A DNA stretch of 64,000 nucleotides from Aeromonas diversa CDC 2478-85 (GCF_000819805.1 NZ_CDCE01000004.1:38947-102946); one strand, 5' to 3'. Positions 18,193-28,518 are shown, counted from the stretch's first letter. Notes: generated by a model from the sequence alone, not told the origin. Translations and numbers: made by a program.

Positions 18193-21100
18193 ATGAAATT
18201 TAGCAAGCACCGGGCGACATGGTTAGTCATGCCGCTTGTCGGGGTGCTCGTCTCTTGTGGCGGCGAGGGGGATCAGGCACCCCAGCCACAGACCAGGGAG
18301 GTCGAGCTTCGGATCATCGACGGCTACCTGCATCGGGCCAGCGTCTGGCTCGATAGCAATGGTAACGGCAAGATAGATCCGGGGGAGCCCCAAACCCGGA
18401 GTGATGAGCAGGGGCGTGCCCGGCTCTCCATGCCGGCGCAGGCGGTGGGCATGGTGATGGCCAGAGCCATCGCCGGTCAGACCCGGGATCTCGACGAACC
18501 GGATCGCACCGTCGCGCGCGACTTTCTGATGATGGCACCGGCGGATTCCCGTCTGGTGACCCCCTTTACCACCTATCTTGCCCTGCAGCAGCGGGAGGGG
18601 CGCTCACCCGAGGAGGCGCTCTCCCGACTACGCCATGAGCTGACCCAGCCCAGTCTCGACCCGACGCAGGATTACGTGGCCAGGCCCGAGCCGGTGATCG
18701 CCGCCTCGGCGCGCGCCCTGGCACAGCTGCTACCGGCAACGGCGCAGCAGCTGACCGAGCAGGGGGGAATGCTCCTGAGCCAGGGGGCCAGTGCGATCGG
18801 CGCCGATCTGCTCAATCAGCAACAGAGCGGACAGTCCATCGTCACCGGCCACTGGCATTTCACCGTGCAGGAGGGGGCTCCGGTATTGGGGGCCAGGGAT
18901 CGCGACGGTGATGGTACTCTGGATGCCGATGACGCCTTCCCGGACGACAAGTCCGAGTCGCAAGACAGCGACAAGGATGGCATCGGCGATAACGCCGACC
19001 CGGATGACGACAACGACGGCTGGCCGGATGCCGACGAGCTGCGTCTGGGTAGCGACCCCTTAAGCGCCACCAGTCAACCCGCCGATCGGGACGGGGACAA
19101 GATAGCCGACGCGCAAGACCCCGATCGTGACGGCGATGGTGTCAACAACGAGGCCGACGCCTTCCCGGACGACAAGTCAGAGTCGCAAGACAGCGACAAG
19201 GATGGCATCGGCGATAACGCCGACCCGGACGACGACAACGACGGCTGGTTGGATGCCGACGAGCTGCGTCTGGGTAGCGACCCCTTAAGCGCCACCAGCC
19301 ACCCCGCCGAGCAGGGTGGGAACAACAATGGTGTCGATCCCTTGCCAGACGAGACAGGGCAAAGCCAGCTGCCGGATCAGGATGGCGACGGCGTCCCCGA
19401 TCAACAGGACGCCTTCCCGCTGGATCGCTTCGAGACCCGCGACAGCAATGGGGATGGTTGGGGAGACAGGGCCTCCAGCGACGATGATGGGGACGGCATC
19501 CCCGACAGCCAGGATCCGACCCCGACTGGCAGCACGGCGCAGGTCCCGCACTACGACGAGGCGGTGATCCACTATCGCCGGGTCGATGGCAACTACGACG
19601 GCTGGGGCATCCATCTGTGGAACGATCCCCGCTGTGACAGTGTGGTGACCAGCACCGGCTGGGCCCAGCCCCAGGCACCCGTCGGCGGTGCCGGGCCCGA
19701 TGGCATCGCGTTTCGGATCCCCATCAAGCCCGGGCACGGTGCCTGCGTGAACTTCCTCATCCACAAGGGGGAGGTTCGGGCCTGGGGCGGCGACGGCAAC
19801 CTGGATCTGAGTCGGGGCAACGTCGCCTACACCTTCGATGGCAATCCGAGTCTCTACTATCAGCCCCAACGTGAGCTCCCTGTGGCCGTGACGGGGGCCG
19901 CTGCCCACTGGCTCTCTCTCGATACCCTGGCCTGGAGCGCCCCCCCTGGCGCCGACCATTACGAGCTCTGGGCCGGAGAGGGGGAGCTGGCTCAGCCCGA
20001 GCGCTTCCAGCGCCTTGTGCTCGGCGCCGGCGGACAACTCACGGATGAGCGCTTCCCCCACCTCAAGGGGCGCTCGCGCTTTACCCTGAGTGCAACGGCG
20101 GAGCAGGCCAGGGCCATGCTCAAGCAGTCCCTGCTGGCGGTGGCGGTCGATGCCGAGGGCAAGGCCATGGCGGCGACCCAGGTGCAGACCCCCTTCGTCA
20201 TCGATGCCCTCTACACCCGGGGCGATAACGATGCCGATGAGGCCCGGCTGGGGGCCTGGATGGAGGGGGGGGCATCCCACTTCCGCCTCTGGGCACCCAC
20301 CGCCCGCAAGGTGGCACTCTACCTCTACGACGCGCAAAAACGCCCCTTGCCCCAATCCCCGGTCGCCATGACCGAGGACGCCGGCAGTGGCATCTGGGCG
20401 TTCGATGGCGCCGCCAGCCTGGAGGGGAGCTTCTATCGCTATGAGATAGAGGCGTACCACTACAAGAGCGGCAAACTGGAGCGGATGACCACCACGGATC
20501 CCTATTCGGTCTCCCTGAGTACCGCCAGCCGTTTCTCGCAGCTGGTGGATCTGGAAGGAGGGCAGGCCAAGCCGGTCGGTTGGGATGCGCAGAGCGTGCC
20601 CCCCCTGGCCAAGCCCGAAGACAGCATCATCTACGAGCTGCATATCCGCGACTTCAGCAATTCCGACAAGGGGGGGACGCCTTCCTATAACGGCAAGTAC
20701 CTTGCCTTCACGGAAGGGGCGCGCGCCAGCGTGCAGCACCTCAAGCTGCTGCGGGAGGCCGGGCTCAACACCATCCACCTGCTGCCGAGCTTCGATCTCT
20801 CCTCAGTGGAGGAGGAGGCCGCCCGGCGCATGGATCTCGACGACGATGTGAGCAAGCTCTGCGACCCGGCCAAGGGACTCAATCCCAAGGCAGCCCTCTG
20901 CGCCAGGGCCGGTAGCGGTACCCTGCGCAGCCTGCTGGAGGGGCTCGATCCCGCCAGCGGCGATGTCCAGGCACTGCTTGCGGAGATCCGCCCGAGAGAT
21001 GGCTTCAATTGGGGATACGATCCCTACCACTACAACGCCCCCGAGGGGAGCTATGCGGTCGAGAGCGACGGCCTGCCCCGGATCCGCGAATACCGCAGCA

Positions 21101-24100
21101 TGGTGCAGGCCCTGCACCAGATGGGCTTTCGGGTGGTGCAGGATGTGGTCTTCAACCACACCAGCTCCTCGAGCCTCTATAACACCTCAGTGCTCGACAA
21201 GGTGGTACCCGGTTACTACCACAGGCGTAACCCGGACAACGGCCTGGTAGAGAGCTCCACCTGCTGCGACAACACCGCCTCCGAGCACCGCATGTTCGAG
21301 AAGCTGGTGGCCGACAGCCTGGTCTCCTGGGCAACGGAGTACAAGATCGACGGCTTTCGTTTCGATCTCATGGGCCACCTGATGAAGTCGAGCGTGGTCA
21401 AGGCGTTCGATGCGGTGAAACGGGTCGACGGCGACACCTGGTTCTACGGGGAGGGGTGGGACTTTGGCGAGGTGCAAAACAATGCCCGCGGCGTCAACTC
21501 GAGCCAGTGGAACATGGCCGGCACCGGCATCGGCACCTATAACGACCGGCTGCGCGATGCGGTGCGCGGGGATCACTCCGATCCCATGAACGGCACGCCG
21601 GGCCTCGCCAACGCCGGCGATCGCTTCGATGCCATGGGCAACAAGATGGATCTCATCCGCCTCGGCATGGCGGCCAACCTGCAAACCTATCCCCTGCCCA
21701 CCGATGGCGGCACAGTACTGGGCCGTGACTACCAGTTTGGTGGCCACGGGGCCGGTTATGCGGCCGATCCCCAGGAGACGGTCAACTATGTCTCCAAACA
21801 CGACAACCAGACCCTGTGGGACATCAACCAGTACAAGGCCAAGGGGGAGGTATCACCCCAGGACCGGGCCCGCATGCAGATAGTGGGGCTCGCCCCCGTG
21901 TTGCTGGGCCAGGGGGTGCCCTTCCTGCACATGGGCTCTGAGCTGCTGCGATCCAAATCCATGGAGCGCGACAGCTACGACTCGGGCGACTGGTTTAACC
22001 GGGTCTACTTCAGCAAGCAGGGCAACAACTGGAACGTCGGCCTGCCCCGTCAGGACAAGGACGGCAGCAACTGGGAGTGGATTGGCCGGATCATCGCCAA
22101 CCCCAACACCCGGGTCGGCCCGGCCGAGATCGCCTGGAGCGACGCCCGTTTCCGGGAGCTGCTTGCTATCCGCGCCGGCAGCGAACTGTTGCGCCTCGGC
22201 GAGACGGATCAGATCCTCAAGCGGGTGCGCTTCCACGCCATCGGCAGCCAGGCCCGCCCCGGCACCATCGTCATGACGGTGGATGACGGGGTGGCGGCCG
22301 GTGCGGATCTCGATCCCGCCAATCAGGCGCTGGCGGTAGCCATCAACGGCAGCATCTGGGAGCAACGGGTCCCCATTCCCGGTGCCGATGGGTTCGTCCT
22401 GCACCCTGTGCTGGCGGCCGGTGGCGACGAGCGGCTGCATGCCGCCCGGGTCGAGAAGGGAGAGCTGGTGATCCCGGGTCTGAGCGTCGTGGTCTTTGCC
22501 AAGCCCCAGCAGGGTGAGCAAGGGGCCGGCATGGATGTGGGCGGCGAGCCCCTCTTCCTGCGTGGCTCCTTTAGCAAGACCCCCTGGGATGCCTCGACCC
22601 CCATGATCTACAAGGGCGCGGGCGTCTATGAGTCGAGCCTCACGCTGGCGGCAGGTTCCCACGAGCTCAAGGTGGCCAGCGGCGACTGGGATCCCCAGTT
22701 CGGTGCCGGCAACCTGATCGCCGGTTTCGGGTCTTTGCCGTGGCGCAACGTGAGCGGCAATGTGCAGATCGAGGCGCCGGCGAGCGGTACCTACCGCTTC
22801 ACGCTGAGTCTCGCCAACCCGGCCCAACCCAGGCTCACTATCACAGCCCCCGATGCGCCGCCTCTGGTACCGCCCCCCTACGGGGACGAGGCCCTCTACC
22901 TGCGCGGTACCCTCACCGACTGGCAGTCTGGCGCCGCGCTCACCTATGTGGGCAACGGTAAATATGGCGCCAGCGTCTACCTGCAGCCGGGGGAGTATCG
23001 CTTCAAGATCGCCTCCGATGACTGGACCCGGGTCCGCCTCCAGTTCGGGGATCTGAGTGCACCCGAGGGGGGACTGACCCTGCTGGACGCTGGCGACGAC
23101 GGCCAGATCCTGATCCGGGTGACCGGCGCCGGCCTCTACCGATTCGTGCTCGATGCCCATGATCCGCAGAGCAAGACGCTGTCGGTGACCACGGACGCGT
23201 CGCCGACGCCGGCCAACGGGGTCATGATGCAGTACTTCCACTGGTACAACACCCAGGAGGATAACCTCTGGCTCAAGGTGGCGGATGAGGCGTCGACCCT
23301 GGCCGCCAAGGGCGTCACCGCGCTCTGGCTGCCGCCGGCGAGCAAGGCGATGATCCGCCCCGACGGCTCACTGGATGTGGGCTACGCCACTTACGATCTC
23401 TACGATCTGGGGGAGTTCAACCAGCAGGGGTCGGTGCGTACCCGCTACGGTGACAAGGAGCAGTATCTCGCCGCCATCGAGCGCGCCCACCGGGCCGGGA
23501 TCCAGGTCTATGGGGACGTGGTACTCAATCACAAGTTCGGCGCCGATCAGACCGAGACCGTCACCGCCGTGCGGGTGGAGGGGAGCAATCGCAACCAGGA
23601 GTACGGCAGCGATGGCGAGATCAGCGCCTGGACCCGCTTCGACTTCCCGGGCCGTGGTGACACCTATTCCGATTTCAAGTGGCGCTGGTACCACTTCGAC
23701 GGAGTGGACTGGGATGCCGGCAAGCAGGAGAAGGCCATCTTCAAGTTCCGCGGTCTCGGCAAGGGGTGGGATGGGGAGGTGAGCGGCGAGTTTGGCAACT
23801 ACGACTACCTGATGGGGGCCGATCTCGACATGGATCACCCCGAAGTGGTCGAGGAGCTCAAGCGCTGGGGCCGCTGGTATGTCAATACCGCCTCCCTCGA
23901 TGGATTCCGGCTCGATGCGGTCAAGCACATCAAGGCGAGCTTCTTCAAGGAGTGGCTCGACGGGGTGCGCGGCAGCACCGGCAAGGGGCTCTTCACGGTC
24001 GGCGAGTATTGGGACTACGACAGGGCCAAGCTACAGGGGTATCTCAAGGCCACCGGCTATCGCATGGCCCTGTTCGATGCCCCCCTGCACCTGAACTTCC

Positions 24101-24705
24101 ACAACGCCTCCCGGGGCAACGGCGACTTCGACATGGGCAGCCTGCTCAATGGCACCCTGATGCAGTCCAACCCGGCCCATGCGGTGACCCTGGTGGAGAA
24201 CCACGACACCCAGCCGCTGCAGATGCTCGAGTCGCCGGTGCTGGACTGGTTCAAGCCGCTCGCCTACTCCTTCATCCTGCTGCGCCAGGAGGGGTATCCC
24301 AACCTCTTCTACGCCGACTACTACGGCGCCAGCTACCGAGACAAGGGGCGGGACGGGCAGGAGCACGACATCCGCATCGCCTCCCAGCAGGGGGTGATCG
24401 ACACCCTCTTGCAGGTGCGCCGCGACCAGGCCTATGGCACCCAGCGCAGCTATCTCAACGATCGGGATGTGATCGGCTGGACCCGTGAGGGGGACAGCGC
24501 CCACCCGAGGGGGGTGGCCGTGCTCATGACCGACAACGGCTATGAGGGTCGCAAATGGATGGAGATGGGGCCCGCTCATCGCAACCGCTGCTTCCAGGAT
24601 GTCACCGGTCACTATGGTGACAGGGTCTGCGCCAACGGTGACGGCTGGGCCGAGTTCAAGACCAAGCCGGGCGCCGTCTCGGTCTGGGTGGGGGAGGCCC
24701 CTTAA
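18193..24705 (+). CDS. Two-headed amylopullulanase lipoprotein (GH13_14 plus GH13_5 type)
   Basis: A 2170-residue surface or secreted lipoprotein: signal MKFSKHRATWLVMPLVGVLV with acyl-Cys 22. In order: an EF-hand-like segment (DSNGNGKIDPGE), Asp-rich calcium (TSP3-like) repeats at about 235-445, a starch-binding CBM41 (from about 456, VIHYRRVDGNYDGWGIHLW), a CBM48 (from about 673), and a pullulanase GH13 domain with D1058 (GFRFDLMGH), E1087 (FYGEGWDFG) and D1204 (VSKHDNQ). Then come two related beta-sandwich modules (about 1452-1555 and 1566-1670) and a second GH13 domain from 1675 like Bacillus-type liquefying amylase (MMQYFHWY) with D1908 (GFRLDAVKH), E1938 (TVGEYWDYD) and D2005 (VENHDTQ). 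Both active sites look complete, so it should cut alpha-1,6 and alpha-1,4 links in branched glucans. Surface export by type II secretion is likely, as for PulA. Confidence 0.9.
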   Translation: MKFSKHRATWLVMPLVGVLVSCGGEGDQAPQPQTREVELRIIDGYLHRASVWLDSNGNGKIDPGEPQTRSDEQGRARLSMPAQAVGMVMARAIAGQTRDLDEPDRTVARDFLMMAPADSRLVTPFTTYLALQQREGRSPEEALSRLRHELTQPSLDPTQDYVARPEPVIAASARALAQLLPATAQQLTEQGGMLLSQGASAIGADLLNQQQSGQSIVTGHWHFTVQEGAPVLGARDRDGDGTLDADDAFPDDKSESQDSDKDGIGDNADPDDDNDGWPDADELRLGSDPLSATSQPADRDGDKIADAQDPDRDGDGVNNEADAFPDDKSESQDSDKDGIGDNADPDDDNDGWLDADELRLGSDPLSATSHPAEQGGNNNGVDPLPDETGQSQLPDQDGDGVPDQQDAFPLDRFETRDSNGDGWGDRASSDDDGDGIPDSQDPTPTGSTAQVPHYDEAVIHYRRVDGNYDGWGIHLWNDPRCDSVVTSTGWAQPQAPVGGAGPDGIAFRIPIKPGHGACVNFLIHKGEVRAWGGDGNLDLSRGNVAYTFDGNPSLYYQPQRELPVAVTGAAAHWLSLDTLAWSAPPGADHYELWAGEGELAQPERFQRLVLGAGGQLTDERFPHLKGRSRFTLSATAEQARAMLKQSLLAVAVDAEGKAMAATQVQTPFVIDALYTRGDNDADEARLGAWMEGGASHFRLWAPTARKVALYLYDAQKRPLPQSPVAMTEDAGSGIWAFDGAASLEGSFYRYEIEAYHYKSGKLERMTTTDPYSVSLSTASRFSQLVDLEGGQAKPVGWDAQSVPPLAKPEDSIIYELHIRDFSNSDKGGTPSYNGKYLAFTEGARASVQHLKLLREAGLNTIHLLPSFDLSSVEEEAARRMDLDDDVSKLCDPAKGLNPKAALCARAGSGTLRSLLEGLDPASGDVQALLAEIRPRDGFNWGYDPYHYNAPEGSYAVESDGLPRIREYRSMVQALHQMGFRVVQDVVFNHTSSSSLYNTSVLDKVVPGYYHRRNPDNGLVESSTCCDNTASEHRMFEKLVADSLVSWATEYKIDGFRFDLMGHLMKSSVVKAFDAVKRVDGDTWFYGEGWDFGEVQNNARGVNSSQWNMAGTGIGTYNDRLRDAVRGDHSDPMNGTPGLANAGDRFDAMGNKMDLIRLGMAANLQTYPLPTDGGTVLGRDYQFGGHGAGYAADPQETVNYVSKHDNQTLWDINQYKAKGEVSPQDRARMQIVGLAPVLLGQGVPFLHMGSELLRSKSMERDSYDSGDWFNRVYFSKQGNNWNVGLPRQDKDGSNWEWIGRIIANPNTRVGPAEIAWSDARFRELLAIRAGSELLRLGETDQILKRVRFHAIGSQARPGTIVMTVDDGVAAGADLDPANQALAVAINGSIWEQRVPIPGADGFVLHPVLAAGGDERLHAARVEKGELVIPGLSVVVFAKPQQGEQGAGMDVGGEPLFLRGSFSKTPWDASTPMIYKGAGVYESSLTLAAGSHELKVASGDWDPQFGAGNLIAGFGSLPWRNVSGNVQIEAPASGTYRFTLSLANPAQPRLTITAPDAPPLVPPPYGDEALYLRGTLTDWQSGAALTYVGNGKYGASVYLQPGEYRFKIASDDWTRVRLQFGDLSAPEGGLTLLDAGDDGQILIRVTGAGLYRFVLDAHDPQSKTLSVTTDASPTPANGVMMQYFHWYNTQEDNLWLKVADEASTLAAKGVTALWLPPASKAMIRPDGSLDVGYATYDLYDLGEFNQQGSVRTRYGDKEQYLAAIERAHRAGIQVYGDVVLNHKFGADQTETVTAVRVEGSNRNQEYGSDGEISAWTRFDFPGRGDTYSDFKWRWYHFDGVDWDAGKQEKAIFKFRGLGKGWDGEVSGEFGNYDYLMGADLDMDHPEVVEELKRWGRWYVNTASLDGFRLDAVKHIKASFFKEWLDGVRGSTGKGLFTVGEYWDYDRAKLQGYLKATGYRMALFDAPLHLNFHNASRGNGDFDMGSLLNGTLMQSNPAHAVTLVENHDTQPLQMLESPVLDWFKPLAYSFILLRQEGYPNLFYADYYGASYRDKGRDGQEHDIRIASQQGVIDTLLQVRRDQAYGTQRSYLNDRDVIGWTREGDSAHPRGVAVLMTDNGYEGRKWMEMGPAHRNRCFQDVTGHYGDRVCANGDGWAEFKTKPGAVSVWVGEAP
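18931..19308 (+). repeat. 153-bp direct repeat inside the amylopullulanase gene
   Basis: Copies at 18931-19083 and 19156-19308 (offset 225 bp, exactly 75 codons) differ at only a handful of positions. Each encodes a DAFPDDKSESQDSDKDGIGD-type calcium-repeat unit ending GSDPLSATS. Near-identity at the nucleotide level suggests a recent in-frame duplication, and copy number may vary between strains. Confidence 0.85.
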
Positions 24706-24719
24706 GAGGAGGCGTAACG

Positions 24720-24748
24720 AGAGGGGGAGCCGATGGCTCCCCCTCTTT
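24720..24748 (+). terminator. Terminator after the amylopullulanase gene
   Basis: Stem agagggggagcc / ggctccccctct followed by ttcat, between the convergent amylopullulanase and xthA genes. Confidence 0.7.
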
Positions 24749-24759
24749 CATGGACAGGA

Positions 24760-25566
24760 TCAGGCGAAGCTGGCCCAGATCGGGGCGTGATCCGAGGGTT
24801 TCTCGATGCCGCGCAGCTCGTAGTCGATCCCCACCTCGGTGACCGAATCCTTGAGGGCGTCGGAGGCCATGATGAGGTCGATGCGCAGACCCCGATTTTC
24901 GTCAAAGCCCCTGGAGCGGTAGTCAAACCAGGAGAAGCGTTCGCACTCGTCGGGGTGGGCGGCGCGGAAGGTGTCGGTGAGGCCGAACCCTTTCAGACGC
25001 TCCATCCACTCGCGCTCGATGGGCAGGAAGGAGCACTTGCCGTCCCGCAGCCAGCGCTTGCGATTGGCCTCGCCGATACCGATGTCGCGATCGGTGGGGG
25101 AGATATTCATATCCCCGATCAGCACCAACTGATCGCTCGGGGAGTGGTGGGTTTCGAGATAGTGCTGCAAGTCTTCATAGAACTTCTGCTTGGCCGGGAA
25201 CTTGGTCTCGTGATCCTGGCTCTCGCCCTGCGGGAAGTAGCCGTTCATCACCTTGATGACGCCGCCACCCTCGCGCTCGAAGGTGGCCATGATCATGCGG
25301 CGCTGGGCCTCTTCGTCGTCGCCGGGGAAGCCCTTCTCCACTGTCAGGGGCTTTTGCTTGCTCATGATGGCGACCCCGTAGTGGGCCTTCTGGCCGTGAA
25401 ACGCCACGTGATAGCCCATGGCCTCGACCTCGGCCAGCGGGAAGGCCTCGTCGTGGACCTTGATCTCCTGCAGGCCGATGACGTCCGGCTGGTGTTTGTC
25501 GATGAGGGCCTGCAACTGATGAAGGCGGGCACGCAGGCCGTTGATATTGAAAGAGACGATCTTCAT
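24760..25566 (-). CDS. xthA: Exonuclease III
   Basis: AP endonuclease and 3'-5' exonuclease of base-excision repair. The start at 25566 ([14 protein letters not shown]) gives exactly 268 residues, the E. coli length; the frame is open 60 bp further upstream but adds no conserved sequence. Active-site blocks are visible: LQEIKVHD (metal Glu), [13 protein letters not shown], and the terminal SDHAPIW (catalytic His). Confidence 0.97.
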   Translation of the reverse strand: MKIVSFNINGLRARLHQLQALIDKHQPDVIGLQEIKVHDEAFPLAEVEAMGYHVAFHGQKAHYGVAIMSKQKPLTVEKGFPGDDEEAQRRMIMATFEREGGGVIKVMNGYFPQGESQDHETKFPAKQKFYEDLQHYLETHHSPSDQLVLIGDMNISPTDRDIGIGEANRKRWLRDGKCSFLPIEREWMERLKGFGLTDTFRAAHPDECERFSWFDYRSRGFDENRGLRIDLIMASDALKDSVTEVGIDYELRGIEKPSDHAPIWASFA

Positions 25567-25722
25567 TGTTGGTATGCTCATGTCGTGGTTTGCCGGTATT
25601 GGACTCGGAATCCGGTCGCGATGCAAGGCGTCAGCTTACCTCTCGCCAGCCCGGGCCCGAAGGCGGCCTGATGTGGGGCTCTCGCCTGGTGGCGGCGCCC
25701 CCGCGCCTGCGTCGGGTGGGGC

Positions 25723-27351
25723 CTAGCCTATGTGGCCGAACTCCTGGCGCAGCTTGCGAAAGCGATCCTGCTGGGCGGGGTTGAGGGGGATCCCCTCTAG
25801 CATGCCAATGGTGTTGCGGCACTCGTCACCGTATTCGCCGTTCTTGCGATCCTTGGCGATGAGCTGCAAGAGCACCTGGATCTTGTTAAGGGCCGCCCCC
25901 GTGTTGGCCGGGGTGCGGCGCAGTGCCTCGCGAAAATGGCCGAGCGCCTGCTCCAGTTCACCCGCCTGATAGGCCTTGATGCCGAGTTCGTTGAGCTGCT
26001 GGTAGCGCAGACGCCGCTCCTGCACCGTCTTGTCGTCACGGGTGGCGTTGATACAGGTGGTCAGCAGCTTGTCCTCGTCCTCCGAGAGCAGTCCCTGCAG
26101 GGTCTCGGCGTACTCAAACTCGCCGAGTTGGTAGAGGCCGAGCAGGGTCTCGCCGAGCAGGGCGGGGGGCATGGTCTCGGGCTTGTCGAGCCAGTTCTGG
26201 TTGGCCCGATAGAGCATCTTCTTGCCCTTGAGCAGCTCCCCTCTGGCTATCTGCACCCGAGCCTGGCAGAGCTGCTCGAAGACAGGGTAGTTGAACTCCC
26301 CGTCATTGAGCACATCGCGCAGACGCGACAGGGCGCTGTTGACCTGTTTCTGCAGGTTGGCGATGTGAAAGCTGTCGTTGCTGTTGAGGGCATAGAGGGT
26401 GAGGGTCTGGATATAGGCCCCGAGGTAGTGGGGAGTGCGGTGAATCGAGTTGCGGGTCAGCTCGATGAGGTTAAACAGCACGTCCTTGGCGGTGGCATAG
26501 TCTCCCTGTTGCAGGCTCATCTCGGCCAGACGTCGGGAGAGGTGGACCGACTGGGGCGACAGGGAGACGGCCTGCTTGAGCTGCTCGAGCGCCTCGCTGC
26601 CCCGACCCTGAGCCAGATAGCTCTCGGCCAGGGCATGATAGGCCTCGACCATCAGGGGGGTGAGCTTGAGGCAGGCCTGCAGGTGGCTGCTCGCCTCGTC
26701 ATTGAGCCCCAACTGGTGGCACGCCTTGCCAAGGCCGAGGCGCAGCCAGCTGTTGTCCTGCTCGGCCAGCTGTTGGCGCAGCAGGCTGCGCGCCTCCTGA
26801 TGGCGCCCCTGGCGCATCATGGCATCGGCCTGCAGGCAGCAACAGAAGTTGCTGTAGCGGGGGTGATCCTTGGCGCCCTGCTCACAGGCGGCGATGAGCG
26901 CCTGATCGTCGCGTTTGGCCAGGGCCTCGTAGAGGGGGGCCAGGGCGCGGCGCCGTGCCAGGGCGCGCTTGAGGCGCATCCGAAACTGCTCCTGCGAGAA
27001 GGGCTTCATCAGGTACTCGTCAGGCTCGGATTCGATGGCGCTCAGCACCATGGCCCGACTGGCATCGCTGCTCACCATGATGACCACCGACTGGGGCGGG
27101 ACAAGGCGTTTCTCGCGCAGGCTCTCGAGGAGTTGGCGGCCATTCTCCCCGGCGCCCAGATCGTAGTCGATGAGATAGATGTCGAAAGGCTGCTTGCCGC
27201 ACAGGCGGCGGGCCTCTTCCGCCGAATAGGCGTAGGCGATGCGATGGATGCCGGCGTTGAGGAGCATCGCCTTCATCATGATATGGAAGGAGCGCTGTTC
27301 ATCCACCAGCAGCAGGTGCAAATCACGATCGGGGCGAGGCTGTGTCGACAT
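25723..27351 (-). CDS. Response regulator with a TPR output region
   Basis: A 542-residue cytoplasmic protein: CheY-like receiver (residues about 11-130) with acidic VDE, phospho-acceptor D62 (LIDYDLG), the Ser of MVSSDAS and Lys of YLMKPFS. It is followed by about 400 residues of helical repeats with TPR-like units (EAYHALAESYLAQGRGSEAL, LNELGIKAYQAGELEQALGH). There is no DNA-binding or enzymatic domain, so output is probably by protein contact. Similar receiver-TPR proteins occur in Vibrio and Shewanella. The start at 27351 (MSTQPRPDRD) is chosen over the open frame to 27429; the ribosome binding site is weak for both. Its kinase could be the hybrid kinase at 32190, but that is a guess from proximity. 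Confidence 0.85.
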   Translation of the reverse strand: MSTQPRPDRDLHLLLVDEQRSFHIMMKAMLLNAGIHRIAYAYSAEEARRLCGKQPFDIYLIDYDLGAGENGRQLLESLREKRLVPPQSVVIMVSSDASRAMVLSAIESEPDEYLMKPFSQEQFRMRLKRALARRRALAPLYEALAKRDDQALIAACEQGAKDHPRYSNFCCCLQADAMMRQGRHQEARSLLRQQLAEQDNSWLRLGLGKACHQLGLNDEASSHLQACLKLTPLMVEAYHALAESYLAQGRGSEALEQLKQAVSLSPQSVHLSRRLAEMSLQQGDYATAKDVLFNLIELTRNSIHRTPHYLGAYIQTLTLYALNSNDSFHIANLQKQVNSALSRLRDVLNDGEFNYPVFEQLCQARVQIARGELLKGKKMLYRANQNWLDKPETMPPALLGETLLGLYQLGEFEYAETLQGLLSEDEDKLLTTCINATRDDKTVQERRLRYQQLNELGIKAYQAGELEQALGHFREALRRTPANTGAALNKIQVLLQLIAKDRKNGEYGDECRNTIGMLEGIPLNPAQQDRFRKLRQEFGHIG

Positions 27352-27504
27352 AGGGCAAGGATACCGGGTTACATAGAGTGAGTGTGCCAGCAAAGGTGCC
27401 CAGCGGCAAATAACCCGGGCCAAGGTCATTTGTCACATTTCTGTGGTATCGCACAATAGCTGGGTTATGCTGTGCTGCGACCAGGAAAGGTGAGAAAAAA
27501 CAAA

Positions 27505-28518
27505 ATGAAAGGAAGCATTAAGGCGGCAATGCTGAGTGTATTGCTGATCCCCGCCGTTCACGCCGAGGGGAGCCCGGCAGGACGCCCTCTGCCCCTCGTC
27601 TCGGTGGTGGAGGTGCAAGAGTCCCAGACGCAGGCCCGTATCGAGCTGCTCGGGCTGCTCAAGGCCAATCGCTCCGTGGATATCGGCTCCCGGGTCAATG
27701 CCCGCATCGAGCGCATGGCGTTTCGGGAGGGGGAGCAGGTGGTAGCCGGCGCCCTGCTGGTGCAGCTCGACGACAGGGTTGAGCGGGCCCGGGTGCGAGA
27801 GGCCGAGGCCGAGCTGGCCGATCAGCGCCGTCAGCTTGCCAACAACCAGCGCCTGTTCGAGCGCAAGGCCCTCTCGCGTACCGATCTCGATGCCGCCAGC
27901 GCCCAGGTGGCCAAGGCCGAGGCCAAGCTGGAGGCCGCCCGCGCCGAGCTCGACTACCTGACCCTGCGCGCCCCGTTCGCCGGCGTGGTCGGTTTCTCCG
28001 ACTATCAGGCCGGCGCCCTGGTGCAGGCCGATACCGTGCTCACCACGCTAGATGATCTGGGTACCATGAAGCTCGATCTGCAGGTACCCGAGAAGTACTA
28101 CGCCCGCCTCAAACTCGGTAGCCGGCTAGAGGCGACCAGCGAAGCCTGGCCGGGAGAGCGCTTTACCGCCACCCTCACCGGCGTCAACACCCGACTCGAC
28201 CCCGAGACCCTGAGCGCCACGGCGCGCCTGACGCTGCCCAATGCCGATCACCGCCTGCGCCCCGGCATGTTGATGAAGCTGGCGGTCACCCTGCCGGCGG
28301 GCACCCATCCCCTCATTCCGAGCCAGGCGCTGCTCTATTCGGGCGCCGAGCGTTACGTCTATGTCTATGATGGCGAGAAGGTGACCCGGCGCGCCGTCGA
28401 GGTGGGGGAAAACCTGGGGGAGAGGGTGAGCGTGGTGGCCGGCCTCAAGGCGGGGGAGAAGATAGTCGAGAAGGGCACGGTGAAGCTCCATGACGGTGCC
28501 AGGGTGGAGGTGCGCTGA
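27505..28518 (+). CDS. RND efflux periplasmic adaptor (pump 2)
   Basis: Membrane-fusion protein of 337 residues with a Sec signal peptide cleaved near VHA-EG and no lipobox. It shows the lipoyl halves (IGSRVNARIERMAFREGEQV and LTLRAPFAGVVGFSDYQAG) around a short helical hairpin, then barrel and membrane-proximal domains. ATG 27505 is chosen because GGTGAG lies upstream and the signal begins there; an ATG at 27472 would add 11 basic residues. Its stop overlaps the start of the permease by one base (TGATG), so the two are translationally coupled. Paralogue of the adaptor at 48044. Confidence 0.9.
   Translation: MKGSIKAAMLSVLLIPAVHAEGSPAGRPLPLVSVVEVQESQTQARIELLGLLKANRSVDIGSRVNARIERMAFREGEQVVAGALLVQLDDRVERARVREAEAELADQRRQLANNQRLFERKALSRTDLDAASAQVAKAEAKLEAARAELDYLTLRAPFAGVVGFSDYQAGALVQADTVLTTLDDLGTMKLDLQVPEKYYARLKLGSRLEATSEAWPGERFTATLTGVNTRLDPETLSATARLTLPNADHRLRPGMLMKLAVTLPAGTHPLIPSQALLYSGAERYVYVYDGEKVTRRAVEVGENLGERVSVVAGLKAGEKIVEKGTVKLHDGARVEVR

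Noticed and set aside
19285..23241. Two long antisense frames inside the amylopullulanase gene
   Set aside because: They follow the codon pattern of the sense gene and have no recognisable domains or start signals.
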